Source of the DNA: Candidatus Magasanikiibacteriota bacterium
GTDB taxonomy: Bacteria; Patescibacteriota; Patescibacteriia; Magasanikbacterales; GWA2-37-8
Direction: 5' to 3'
Length of the DNA stretch: 13,592 bases
Assembly: GCA_903853785.1 (NCBI GenBank)
Contig: CAINUM010000105.1
Coordinates: 1 to 13,592, forward strand
A program made the translations under genes and the position numbers. The notes beneath the pieces are model-generated. The model was not told the origin of the DNA and did not search any database. It saw nothing but the letters and a program-made list of their open reading frames with translations. This document shows, one piece after another, positions 1 through 5,288 of the stretch. Position 1 is the first letter of the stretch; each line of letters starts with the position of its first letter.

Positions 1-48
1 ATTTAATATAAATATTACCCCACCTGTGCATAACTTTGCTTTACACTA

Positions 49-77
49 TTTCATTTTTTTGTAAAAGACATTATAAT
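49..77 (+). promoter_or_regulatory. Predicted promoter of the Lys-rich microprotein gene
   Basis: A perfect -10 hexamer TATAAT lies at 72-77. The best-spaced -35 (17-bp spacer) is TTTCAT at 49-54, which is weak. A better hexamer, TTTACA at 40-45, is 26 bp away, too far for a standard sigma-70 promoter. Transcription would start near 84 and give a leader of about 140 nt before the start codon at 223. The -10 is seen directly; its use is inference. Confidence 0.4.
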
Positions 78-83
78 ATACAC

Positions 84-222
84 ATCGGTCGAAAGAAAAT
101 ATTTTTTACAACAATGCTTGTCTTGTAAAAAATACTTCTAACAAATTTTTTCTCGCACTCGCGAGTAGAAAAAATTAATTTCTCTCAACTTTATGAGAGT
201 AAAAAAATGGAGGTGAAAATCT
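84..222 (+). promoter_or_regulatory. Structured 5' leader with three stem-loops and a strong ribosome binding site
   Basis: Three hairpins follow one another. (1) A perfect 12-bp inverted repeat at 100-111/123-134 with an 11-nt loop. (2) 146-174, where TTTTTTCT pairs with AGAAAAAA at the base and CTCGC (152-156) pairs with GCGAG (161-165) or, alternatively, ACTCGCGAGT (157-166) folds on itself. (3) CTCTCA (182-187) with TGAGAG (194-199) around a 6-nt loop. The Shine-Dalgarno GGAGGTG (209-215) follows 9 nt after the last hairpin, with 8 nt between GGAGGT and the ATG. The leader could stabilise the mRNA, control translation or yield a small RNA. I recognise no known riboswitch. Part of the hairpin content may be an effect of AT-richness, but the 12-bp perfect arm is long for chance. 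Confidence 0.45.
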
Positions 223-321
223 ATGCCAAAAGCAAAAGCAAAAAAGGCTACAAAAAAAGCTGCTCCTAAGAAAAAGGTAGCTGCTAAAAAGAAACCTGCT
301 GCAAAGAAAAAGAAGAAATAG
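223..321 (+). CDS. Lys/Ala/Pro-rich 32-residue microprotein, resembling a histone H1 tail
   Basis: The frame encodes 32 residues: 17 Lys, 9 Ala, 3 Pro and one each of Met, Thr and Val, with no acidic or aromatic residue. It resembles the AK/PAKKK tails of histone H1, of AlgP-type proteins and of the C-terminus of mycobacterial HupB, but stands alone with no folded domain. The likely role, inferred from composition only, is binding nucleic acid or another polyanion such as chromosomal DNA, rRNA or polyphosphate. Support for a real gene: a near-consensus Shine-Dalgarno 8 nt before the ATG, a -10 TATAAT upstream, and a strong terminator starting 8 nt after the stop. The GCT/GCA/AAA/AAG codon mix shows that this is not a simple nucleotide repeat. 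It is too short for most gene callers. The neighbouring minus-strand gene starts elsewhere, so the unit is monocistronic. Confidence 0.72.
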   Translation: MPKAKAKKATKKAAPKKKVAAKKKPAAKKKKK

Positions 322-328
322 TTCTTCT

Positions 329-357
329 AAAAAATCCGCTAATTTAGCGGATTTTTT
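329..357. terminator. Bidirectional intrinsic terminator
   Basis: Perfect inverted repeat: A6-TCCGCTA on the left pairs with TAGCGGA-T6 on the right around a 3-nt loop. The T-run (352-357) serves the plus-strand microprotein gene. The A-run (329-334) becomes a U-run for the minus-strand nuclease gene, whose stop is at 360-362. It separates two convergent genes. Confidence 0.88.
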
Positions 358-359
358 GT

Positions 360-1598
360 TTATTTACGATTAATTGATCTAATCTTGCCATATTGACCAT
401 CGAAACCCGCCGTCTTCTCCACCTTTCCAGAGCGCATATTTTTGATTGCATATAATATATCTTGATTTGATATATTTTTTTTTATTATATCAAGAGAGGC
501 TTCTAATAAAATAAAAAATTCATTACCAATCTTCGAAATCATATTTTGGTATTCTATTTTTACTTTTTTACTCTTCACACCGACTCCAAAAACTTCTGAA
601 ATAATCTCACGCAATGGTATAATATATTTAAAAGGTATATAATTTTCTTTTAAAATATTTTTTTCTGATCTATCCGCTAAATCATCTACTCGATGTAAAA
701 CACCAATAGTTAATTCTTTTTTACATTTTGGACAAATATTTTTGATATTTTTACTAGCTTTTGGTGACATGTTAATACCACACAAACGATGACCATCGGC
801 AAAATACATTCCTTCTTCCGGATAAAATTCTATAGTATACAAAAATCTACTTTTATCATTACTTTTTATACTTTCAATTAAGTTATTAAAGGTAATATCA
901 CTTTGTTTTTTAAAAACAAACACATTAGCTTCTCTACCTAAATTATCTAGACTATGGGCGTCAGAATTTGATACCAAAACAATATTGTCTAACTGTTTTA
1001 GTCGTCTATTCATCAATGGATCGCTAGATAAACCAGTTTCGATAGCAAAAATATGTGGGGTTAACTCCTCAAAACACTCCTCTAAACTATCATAGCCAGA
1101 TTTTGAGCCAAATATAGCAAACCATGGTGTCCAGGCATGGGCCGGAATCATTACAAATCTAACATCTATCTCTAAAATAATTGCTAATACTTCCTTGGCA
1201 GATAACCCCATTATTGGTCGTCCATCAGAGTGCAAATTAACATCTCTTTTGGCTAATTCTAGATTAAATTTTGAAACAGCATCAATACTTGGTGCGATTA
1301 AAATGAGATGAAGTCTTCGTACTTTATCTTTGTGTCTATAAACACACGACACTTCCGTAGTCAAGATAAATTTAGTTTCACTTTGGTCATTTTTCAACTT
1401 ATATAGGCCAGTATTTTTTATCTCTTTTAATTCCGTTTGAATATGTTTAAACCAAATCGGATGTGTAAAATCTCCCGTCGCACAAATATTAATTCCTTTG
1501 ATCTCACAAGTTTTGGCAATATTTTGTAAATCTAAAAGTGGCGAACAGGCGCGCGCGTATTTTGAATGAATGTGTAAATCTGCAATTTGTTTAATCAT
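360..1598 (-). CDS. Endonuclease Q-like PHP-domain nuclease with zinc finger
   Basis: 412 residues, near the length of archaeal endonuclease Q (about 424). An N-terminal PHP metal-dependent domain shows DLHIHS (H9, H11), GDFTHP (D43, H46), TTE (E82), RRLH (H97), PAHAWTP (H154) and SNSDAH (D213, H215). A zinc-binding segment follows: DGHRLCG, CPKC and VLHRVDDLADR (C273, C289, C292; fourth ligand H270 or H302). The C-terminal helical part ends in AGFDGQYGKI, typical of this family. Known endonuclease Q cuts DNA 5' of deaminated bases (uracil, hypoxanthine) and abasic sites, so the likely role is repair of deamination damage; that is inference from the family. The same PHP module also occurs fused to UvrD-type helicases, but no helicase is present here. 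No Shine-Dalgarno precedes the ATG. It is divergent from the nucleotidase gene, sharing 59 bp. Confidence 0.82.
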   Translation of the reverse strand: MIKQIADLHIHSKYARACSPLLDLQNIAKTCEIKGINICATGDFTHPIWFKHIQTELKEIKNTGLYKLKNDQSETKFILTTEVSCVYRHKDKVRRLHLILIAPSIDAVSKFNLELAKRDVNLHSDGRPIMGLSAKEVLAIILEIDVRFVMIPAHAWTPWFAIFGSKSGYDSLEECFEELTPHIFAIETGLSSDPLMNRRLKQLDNIVLVSNSDAHSLDNLGREANVFVFKKQSDITFNNLIESIKSNDKSRFLYTIEFYPEEGMYFADGHRLCGINMSPKASKNIKNICPKCKKELTIGVLHRVDDLADRSEKNILKENYIPFKYIIPLREIISEVFGVGVKSKKVKIEYQNMISKIGNEFFILLEASLDIIKKNISNQDILYAIKNMRSGKVEKTAGFDGQYGKIRSINRK

Positions 1599-1604
1599 AT
1601 AATG

Positions 1605-1633
1605 TTGACTAAGTCTTTAAATAAGCTTACATT
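1605..1633 (+). promoter_or_regulatory. Predicted promoter of the nucleotidase-ligase operon
   Basis: TTGACT (1605-1610, 5 of 6 to consensus), a 17-bp spacer and TACATT (1628-1633, 4 of 6). Transcription would begin near 1640, about 18 nt before the ATG at 1658. Confidence 0.5.
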
Positions 1634-1652
1634 AGATATTATTCACAGTCAA
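1624..1652 (-). promoter_or_regulatory. Predicted promoter of the endonuclease Q-like gene, overlapping the opposite promoter
   Basis: On the minus strand TTGACT (1652-1647), a 17-bp spacer and TAAGCT (1629-1624, 3 of 6). The -10 is poor. It overlaps the plus-strand -10 at 1628-1633, and the two TTGACT boxes form an inverted repeat centred near 1628. Confidence 0.35.
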
Positions 1653-1657
1653 TTTAT

Positions 1658-2494
1658 ATGGGCTCAATATATAATAAAGAAAATTTGGAATCAAAAATAG
1701 CTACCATGTCACTGGAGAAGGTAGAAAACCTCCATGTTTTGGCAGACTTTGATAAAACATTCACCAAAGCTACTGAAATTAATGGCAAAAAAATATCATC
1801 TCTTATTGGGCAATTACGAGCGGGAGGTTATCTCACAACAAACTACTCTGAAGATTCCAACGCCCTTTTTAAACATTATGGCCCCTTTGAGCATGACCAA
1901 ACTATTAGCCGCCCTGATAGACTTAAACTTATGGAGGAATGGTGGATCAAACATACTGAGCTCCTGATTAATAGCCGTCTCAATAAACGCGACATGGATG
2001 ATGTGGTATCGAAAAATTATATAAAATTAAGACCTGGTGTTGATATATTTCTAAATTTGCTTAAAAAATATAAGGTGCCAATCGTAATCATGTCTGGAGC
2101 ACCTGCCTATATGATTCAGAAACAACTAGAATTGGCTGGGCTGTTATCTGACAATATTCATATTATCGCTAACTGGTATGAATACGATCAAGCTGGTTAC
2201 GTTATCAATTACAAGAAACCAGTTATTCATTCTTTAAACAAACACGAAACAACTGTGCGTCAGTTTCCTTTCTTTGATCAACTCAGAGAAAGAAGAAATG
2301 TTATTTTACTTGGTGACCAAATCGATGACTTAGGAATGATTGAGGGTTTTGACTATAAAAATCTGTTAACTATCGGATTTGCCAACGAAAAAACTGACGA
2401 AGAAAAATTCGCCGATAAATTTGATATTTTGATAACCGAAAATAATGATTTTGGCTTTATCAATAATATTCTTGTAAATATTTGTCTAGGTTAG
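1658..2494 (+). CDS. HAD-superfamily pyrimidine 5'-nucleotidase, UMPH-1/NT5C3-like
   Basis: 278 residues. Four HAD motifs are in order: motif I ADFDKTFT (nucleophile D30, acid/base D32), motif II IMSGAP (S146), motif III lysine in HSLNKHE (K195), and motif IV LLGDQIDDLGM (D220, D224). The region around residues 85-105 (MEEWWIKHTELL) and the NKHE/LLGD spacing match the eukaryotic cytosolic 5'-nucleotidase III family, which dephosphorylates pyrimidine monophosphates such as UMP and CMP. The substrate here is inference. It is predicted to be cytoplasmic; no signal peptide is seen. The ATG at 1658 is used; an in-frame ATG at 1706 (MSLEKVENL) would also keep motif I, and neither has a Shine-Dalgarno. 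It is followed after 17 nt by the ligase gene, so they are probably co-transcribed. Confidence 0.8.
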   Translation: MGSIYNKENLESKIATMSLEKVENLHVLADFDKTFTKATEINGKKISSLIGQLRAGGYLTTNYSEDSNALFKHYGPFEHDQTISRPDRLKLMEEWWIKHTELLINSRLNKRDMDDVVSKNYIKLRPGVDIFLNLLKKYKVPIVIMSGAPAYMIQKQLELAGLLSDNIHIIANWYEYDQAGYVINYKKPVIHSLNKHETTVRQFPFFDQLRERRNVILLGDQIDDLGMIEGFDYKNLLTIGFANEKTDEEKFADKFDILITENNDFGFINNILVNICLG

Positions 2495-2511
2495 ATTGAA
2501 ATAAAAGAATT

Positions 2512-3207
2512 ATGAATGTCAAAGTAATCAAAACTTCCTTATTTAAAGAAAACGGTGACCTATTTTCTTTTTTGGACAAATATTTGCCTAAATTAAAAAG
2601 CAAAGATATTGTAGTGGTCACTTCTAAAATTGTAGCTTTGTCAGAAGGTAGATTCTGTGTTGTTAAAACTCAAAAAGAAAAAGATGAAATAATTATAAAT
2701 GAAAGTGATTGGGCAATGAAAACAAAATATGTTTGGCTTACTATAAAAGACGGTGACGTTTTGGCCAATGCTGGTGTGGATGAATCAAACGCTAATGGAA
2801 AATTAATTTTATTACCTAAAGATAGTTTTTTATCGGCCAAGTTAATACGAAATTATTTATTAAAAAAATATAAATTGAAAAATCTTGGCGTCATCATATC
2901 CGACAGTCGTCTTTTACCATTACGTGCAGGAGTGGTCGGTGTGTCACTTGGTTACGCTGGGTTTAAAGGAATCAAAAATTATATTGGCAAACCGGATTTA
3001 TTTGGCAAACTTTTTAAATTTTCTAAAACCGATATTGCGGACAGTCTTGCCACTGCCGCTGTTCTTGTTATGGGCGAAGGACTTGAACGACAGCCGCTAG
3101 CAGTTATTTCTGGTGGTCCTGCTCAATTCACCAACAAGATAAATCGGAAAGAATTAAAAATAGATATCCAAGAGGATATCTATAAACCATTATTTGAAAA
3201 AATATAA
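2512..3207 (+). CDS. CofE/FolC2-like gamma-glutamyl ligase
   Basis: 231 residues spanning one F420-0:gamma-glutamyl ligase domain (COG1478 type). Conserved blocks are KDIVVVTSKIVALSEGR (31-47), NAGVDESNANG (86-96), DSRLLPLRAGVVGVSLGYAG (131-150) and DIADSLATAAVLVMGEGLER (174-193). In methanogens and actinobacteria CofE/FbiB adds glutamates to coenzyme F420. In Chlamydia a relative (FolC2) was shown to act as folylpolyglutamate synthase. No F420 gene is visible here, so a folate or other gamma-glutamylation role is more plausible; the substrate is open. It is a single-domain form without the FbiB nitroreductase extension. No Shine-Dalgarno precedes the ATG. It is second in a two-gene unit after the nucleotidase, and its 3' end faces the RluA-like gene with 3 bp between stop codons. 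Confidence 0.82.
   Translation: MNVKVIKTSLFKENGDLFSFLDKYLPKLKSKDIVVVTSKIVALSEGRFCVVKTQKEKDEIIINESDWAMKTKYVWLTIKDGDVLANAGVDESNANGKLILLPKDSFLSAKLIRNYLLKKYKLKNLGVIISDSRLLPLRAGVVGVSLGYAGFKGIKNYIGKPDLFGKLFKFSKTDIADSLATAAVLVMGEGLERQPLAVISGGPAQFTNKINRKELKIDIQEDIYKPLFEKI
3156..3182 (-). terminator. Terminator of the yebC-ruvC-rluA operon, inside the ligase gene
   Basis: Perfect 9-bp inverted repeat TAGATATCC (3161-3169)/GGATATCTA (3174-3182) with a 4-nt loop. Read on the minus strand it is followed by a U5 tract (A-run 3156-3160). It lies 29 nt past the RluA-like stop, within the last codons of the opposing ligase gene. Confidence 0.7.
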
Positions 3208-3210
3208 TAT

Positions 3211-3861
3211 TTATATCTTAAACGGCGGCTCGGTAGTCGCTGTTTTTATTTCTCCACCCGTTGCGGTTTCAAACGTAAACGATACCGCACATAATGCGAT
3301 TGATTTATCCGCTAAAGGCGCTGAGGCTCCATACTTAACGTCACCGACAATAGGATGACCAATGTGTGCCAACTGTGTACGAATTTGATGTGGACGTCCA
3401 GTTTTTAAATTTATTTCTAATAGAGAATTATTGTTGTTTGATTTTATAACTTTGTAATCTAATTCTGCATATAACGAATCTTTTGTTTCTTCATCAAAAA
3501 CGGTAACTCTATTTTTTTGTTCATCTTTTCGCAACCAATTTATTAAAGTTCCTTTTTCTCTTTTAACTTTTCCCTCTACCAAGGCTTGATAAACTTTCTG
3601 AACTTTATGGGAACGAATTTGTTCTGAGACACGGGATGCCCCTTTGCTAGTTTTAGAAAATAATACTACTCCACTTACTGGCCTGTCCAAACGATGTAAT
3701 AATCCCAAAAATACTTGCCCTGGTTTATTATACTTTTCTTTCAGATATTCTTTCACCTCATCCATCAAACACTTATCACCGGTTTCATCTCCTTGTACCA
3801 AAGTACCCGCTGGTTTAAACACCGCGATTAAATGATTGTCTTCGTACAAAACTTTAACCAT
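3211..3861 (-). CDS. RluA-family RNA pseudouridine synthase
   Basis: 216 residues. The catalytic block is GLLHRLDRPVSGVVLFSK with nucleophilic aspartate D59. An N-terminal strand VLYEDNHLIAVFKPAGTLVQ and the C-terminal block LKTGRPHQIRTQLAHIGHP with VGDVKYG complete the family fold. It isomerises uridine to pseudouridine in rRNA or tRNA. There is no N-terminal S4 domain, so it is the short RluA/RluE-like form, and the target site cannot be read from sequence. It starts 1 nt after the ruvC stop, so translation is probably coupled. It is last in the operon. Its 3' coding end carries the antisense terminator of the convergent ligase gene. Confidence 0.88.
   Translation of the reverse strand: MVKVLYEDNHLIAVFKPAGTLVQGDETGDKCLMDEVKEYLKEKYNKPGQVFLGLLHRLDRPVSGVVLFSKTSKGASRVSEQIRSHKVQKVYQALVEGKVKREKGTLINWLRKDEQKNRVTVFDEETKDSLYAELDYKVIKSNNNNSLLEINLKTGRPHQIRTQLAHIGHPIVGDVKYGASAPLADKSIALCAVSFTFETATGGEIKTATTEPPFKI
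3224..3247 (+). terminator. Terminator of the nucleotidase-ligase operon, inside the RluA-like gene
   Basis: In plus-strand RNA GGCGGCU (3224-3230) pairs with AGUCGCU (3235-3241) through five Watson-Crick and two G-U pairs around CGGU, followed by G and U5 (3243-3247). The G-U pairs become A-C mismatches on the minus strand, so it should work in the plus direction only. It lies 16 nt past the ligase stop. Confidence 0.55.
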
Positions 3862-3862
3862 A

Positions 3863-4363
3863 TTATTTTACTTTCTTAAGCCACAGACTTTGCCCAGTAC
3901 ACAACGCAACAGCCAACGCATCTGCCGCGTCATCCGATTTAATTTTATCTTTTATTCCCAAAATTATGGCTACCATTTTTTGCATTTGTACTTTTTCTGA
4001 TTTTCCATATCCAGTAATGGCTTGTTTAATTTGTTGTGGAGTAAACTCGTCAATTATTAAACCGGCCTGTCCTGCACAAAGTAAAATGACACCGCGTGCT
4101 TGGGCCACTTCAATGGCGGTTGTAACATTTCTAGCAAAAAATAATTTTTCAACTCCCACTACTGAAGGTTGATATTTTTTTATTAAAAATTCTACAGCTT
4201 CATATACCTCCTGCAACCGTTCTACAAACTTTTTTTTCGGAGAAGTATCAATACAACCAAAATCGATCGCCCGCCATTCCCCTGTTTTCATTTTCTCAAT
4301 CACCCCATATCCCATTCGCCCAAAACCAGGATCAATACCTAATATAATTTCTGGTTTAAGCAT
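3863..4363 (-). CDS. ruvC: Crossover junction endodeoxyribonuclease RuvC
   Basis: 166 residues, the usual RuvC length. The acidic catalytic residues are all present: D11 in LGIDPG, E72 in VGVEKLFF, and D145/D148 in KSDDAADALA. The signature FFARNVTTAIEVAQARGV (76-93) and the YGKSEK lysines (near 121) are also seen. RuvC resolves Holliday junctions as a homodimer, normally with RuvAB; ruvA and ruvB are not in this window. It lies 8 nt after yebC and 1 nt before the RluA-like gene on the same strand. The yebC-ruvC adjacency is common in bacteria and supports both calls. There is no clear Shine-Dalgarno before the ATG. Confidence 0.96.
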   Translation of the reverse strand: MLKPEIILGIDPGFGRMGYGVIEKMKTGEWRAIDFGCIDTSPKKKFVERLQEVYEAVEFLIKKYQPSVVGVEKLFFARNVTTAIEVAQARGVILLCAGQAGLIIDEFTPQQIKQAITGYGKSEKVQMQKMVAIILGIKDKIKSDDAADALAVALCTGQSLWLKKVK

Positions 4364-4371
4364 AAAATATT

Positions 4372-5097
4372 TTAACCGGCATTTGTAAAGTAATCTTCTA
4401 CATCATCGTTGTCTTCAAATAATTCAAATAATTTTGAAATCTGTTCACGCACTTCATCATTAATTTCAACTTCATCTTTTGGAATATATCGCAAACCAGA
4501 ATCATCCGGCTCAATACCAAGTTGTTTAAGTTTGATAATAACTTTAGAATAATTTTCTACTTTGGTTTTTATTTCAACCTGCTCCCCTTCAGTGGAAATA
4601 TCCTCGGCACCTGCTTCTATCATATCCATCTCAAAAACATCATGATCCGCTGGAAGTTTAGATGTTTCTACCTGAATCAAACCAAACAAATCGAACATCC
4701 ACATTACACTACCACTACTACCAAAAGTTCCACCATTTTTGGACAATATATGTCTTATGTCCGCACTGGTACGATTTTTATTATCAGTCAAACATTTAAT
4801 AATAATTGCCACTCCACCCGGTCCGTAAGCTTCATAAACCGCTTCTTCAATAAGAGCTCCATCACCAACATCACCAGTTCCTTTTTTAATAGCGCGGTCA
4901 ATATTATCCTTTGGCATCGCTACACTTTTTGCTTTTTCAATTGCCATGCGTAAAGAAAAATTGGTATCCACATCAGCTCCACCGCGCTGAGCTGCCAGAG
5001 TTATTGCTTTGGAATACTTAGCAAACATACTACTTCTCTTCGCATCCTGTTTCCCTTTACGCTGTTGAATATTGTGCCACTTTGAATGTCCTGACAT
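4372..5097 (-). CDS. yebC: YebC/TACO1-family protein
   Basis: 241 residues from the ATG at 5097. The N-terminus MSGHSKWHNIQQRKGKQDAK is the family signature. Other family blocks are MPKDNIDRAIKKG, AYGPGGVAIIIKCLTDNKNRT, GGTFGSSGSVMWMF and the acidic C-terminus. Members were long annotated as transcriptional regulators. More recent work and the mitochondrial homologue TACO1 point to a role in translation, including difficult (proline-rich) stretches; which applies here is not shown. An in-frame GTG at 5130 would add 11 residues (MIKLLRINYIY), but it is rejected: the family starts at MSGHSKW, and the predicted -10 at 5121-5126 lies inside that extension. First gene of the operon with ruvC and the RluA-like gene. 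Confidence 0.95.
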   Translation of the reverse strand: MSGHSKWHNIQQRKGKQDAKRSSMFAKYSKAITLAAQRGGADVDTNFSLRMAIEKAKSVAMPKDNIDRAIKKGTGDVGDGALIEEAVYEAYGPGGVAIIIKCLTDNKNRTSADIRHILSKNGGTFGSSGSVMWMFDLFGLIQVETSKLPADHDVFEMDMIEAGAEDISTEGEQVEIKTKVENYSKVIIKLKQLGIEPDDSGLRYIPKDEVEINDEVREQISKLFELFEDNDDVEDYFTNAG

Positions 5098-5120
5098 ATA
5101 AATATAATTAATTCTCAGTA

Positions 5121-5148
5121 ATTTTATCACATATTAGCTGAAAATCAA
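5121..5148 (-). promoter_or_regulatory. Predicted promoter of the yebC-ruvC-rluA operon
   Basis: On the minus strand TTGATT (5148-5143), a 16-bp spacer and TAAAAT (5126-5121), preceded by an extended -10 TGA. Transcription would start near 5114, leaving a leader of about 17 nt before the yebC ATG. Confidence 0.55.
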
Positions 5149-5157
5149 GACTGCTCA

Positions 5158-5244
5158 TTGACAAAACTTTGTAAAAAAGTTAGTTTACAGTGCTTAATTC
5201 TAGTGATAAATGGCTTCTCAAAGCCAAATATTCGTGACTATAAT
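5158..5244 (+). promoter_or_regulatory. Promoter region of the GC-rich orphan gene, with two small dyads
   Basis: Three sigma-70-like candidates overlap here. (a) TTGACA (5158-5163), 17 bp, TAGTTT. (b) TTTACA (5184-5189), 17 bp, TAAATG (5207-5212) with an extended TG. (c) TTCTCA (5215-5220), 18 bp, a perfect TATAAT (5239-5244), which would start transcription near 5251. Two dyads sit among them: AACTTT/AAAGTT (5165-5170/5176-5181) and TGGCTT/AAGCCA (5211-5216/5221-5226). Either could be an operator or a minor hairpin. Which promoter is used is undetermined. Confidence 0.5.
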
Positions 5245-5256
5245 TGCACTTTTACA
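5245..5256 (+). repeat. Left arm of an inverted repeat flanking the orphan gene
   Basis: TGCACTTTTACA. It matches the reverse complement of 5906-5917 at 11 of 12 positions. It lies just after the -10 at 5239-5244 and 32 nt before the ATG. Confidence 0.5.
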
Positions 5257-5288
5257 ATCGGAATATTCAGAAATCAAGAAGGGGTCAG

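Noticed and set aside
25..33. TGTGCATAA, a match to the DnaA-box consensus TTATNCACA on the minus strand.
   Set aside because: A single 9-mer is expected by chance at about this frequency. There is no cluster of boxes and no dnaA or dnaN nearby.
114..128. A four-codon upstream frame (ATG to TAA) in the loop of the first leader hairpin.
   Set aside because: It has no ribosome binding site and is short enough to be chance.
5098..5130. An 11-residue N-terminal extension of YebC from a GTG.
   Set aside because: The family begins at MSGHSKW, and the predicted promoter -10 lies inside the extension.
5244..5288. A TTG start adding 15 residues to the orphan protein.
   Set aside because: The TTG begins on the last base of a perfect -10 TATAAT and has no ribosome binding site. 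The ATG at 5289 has one.
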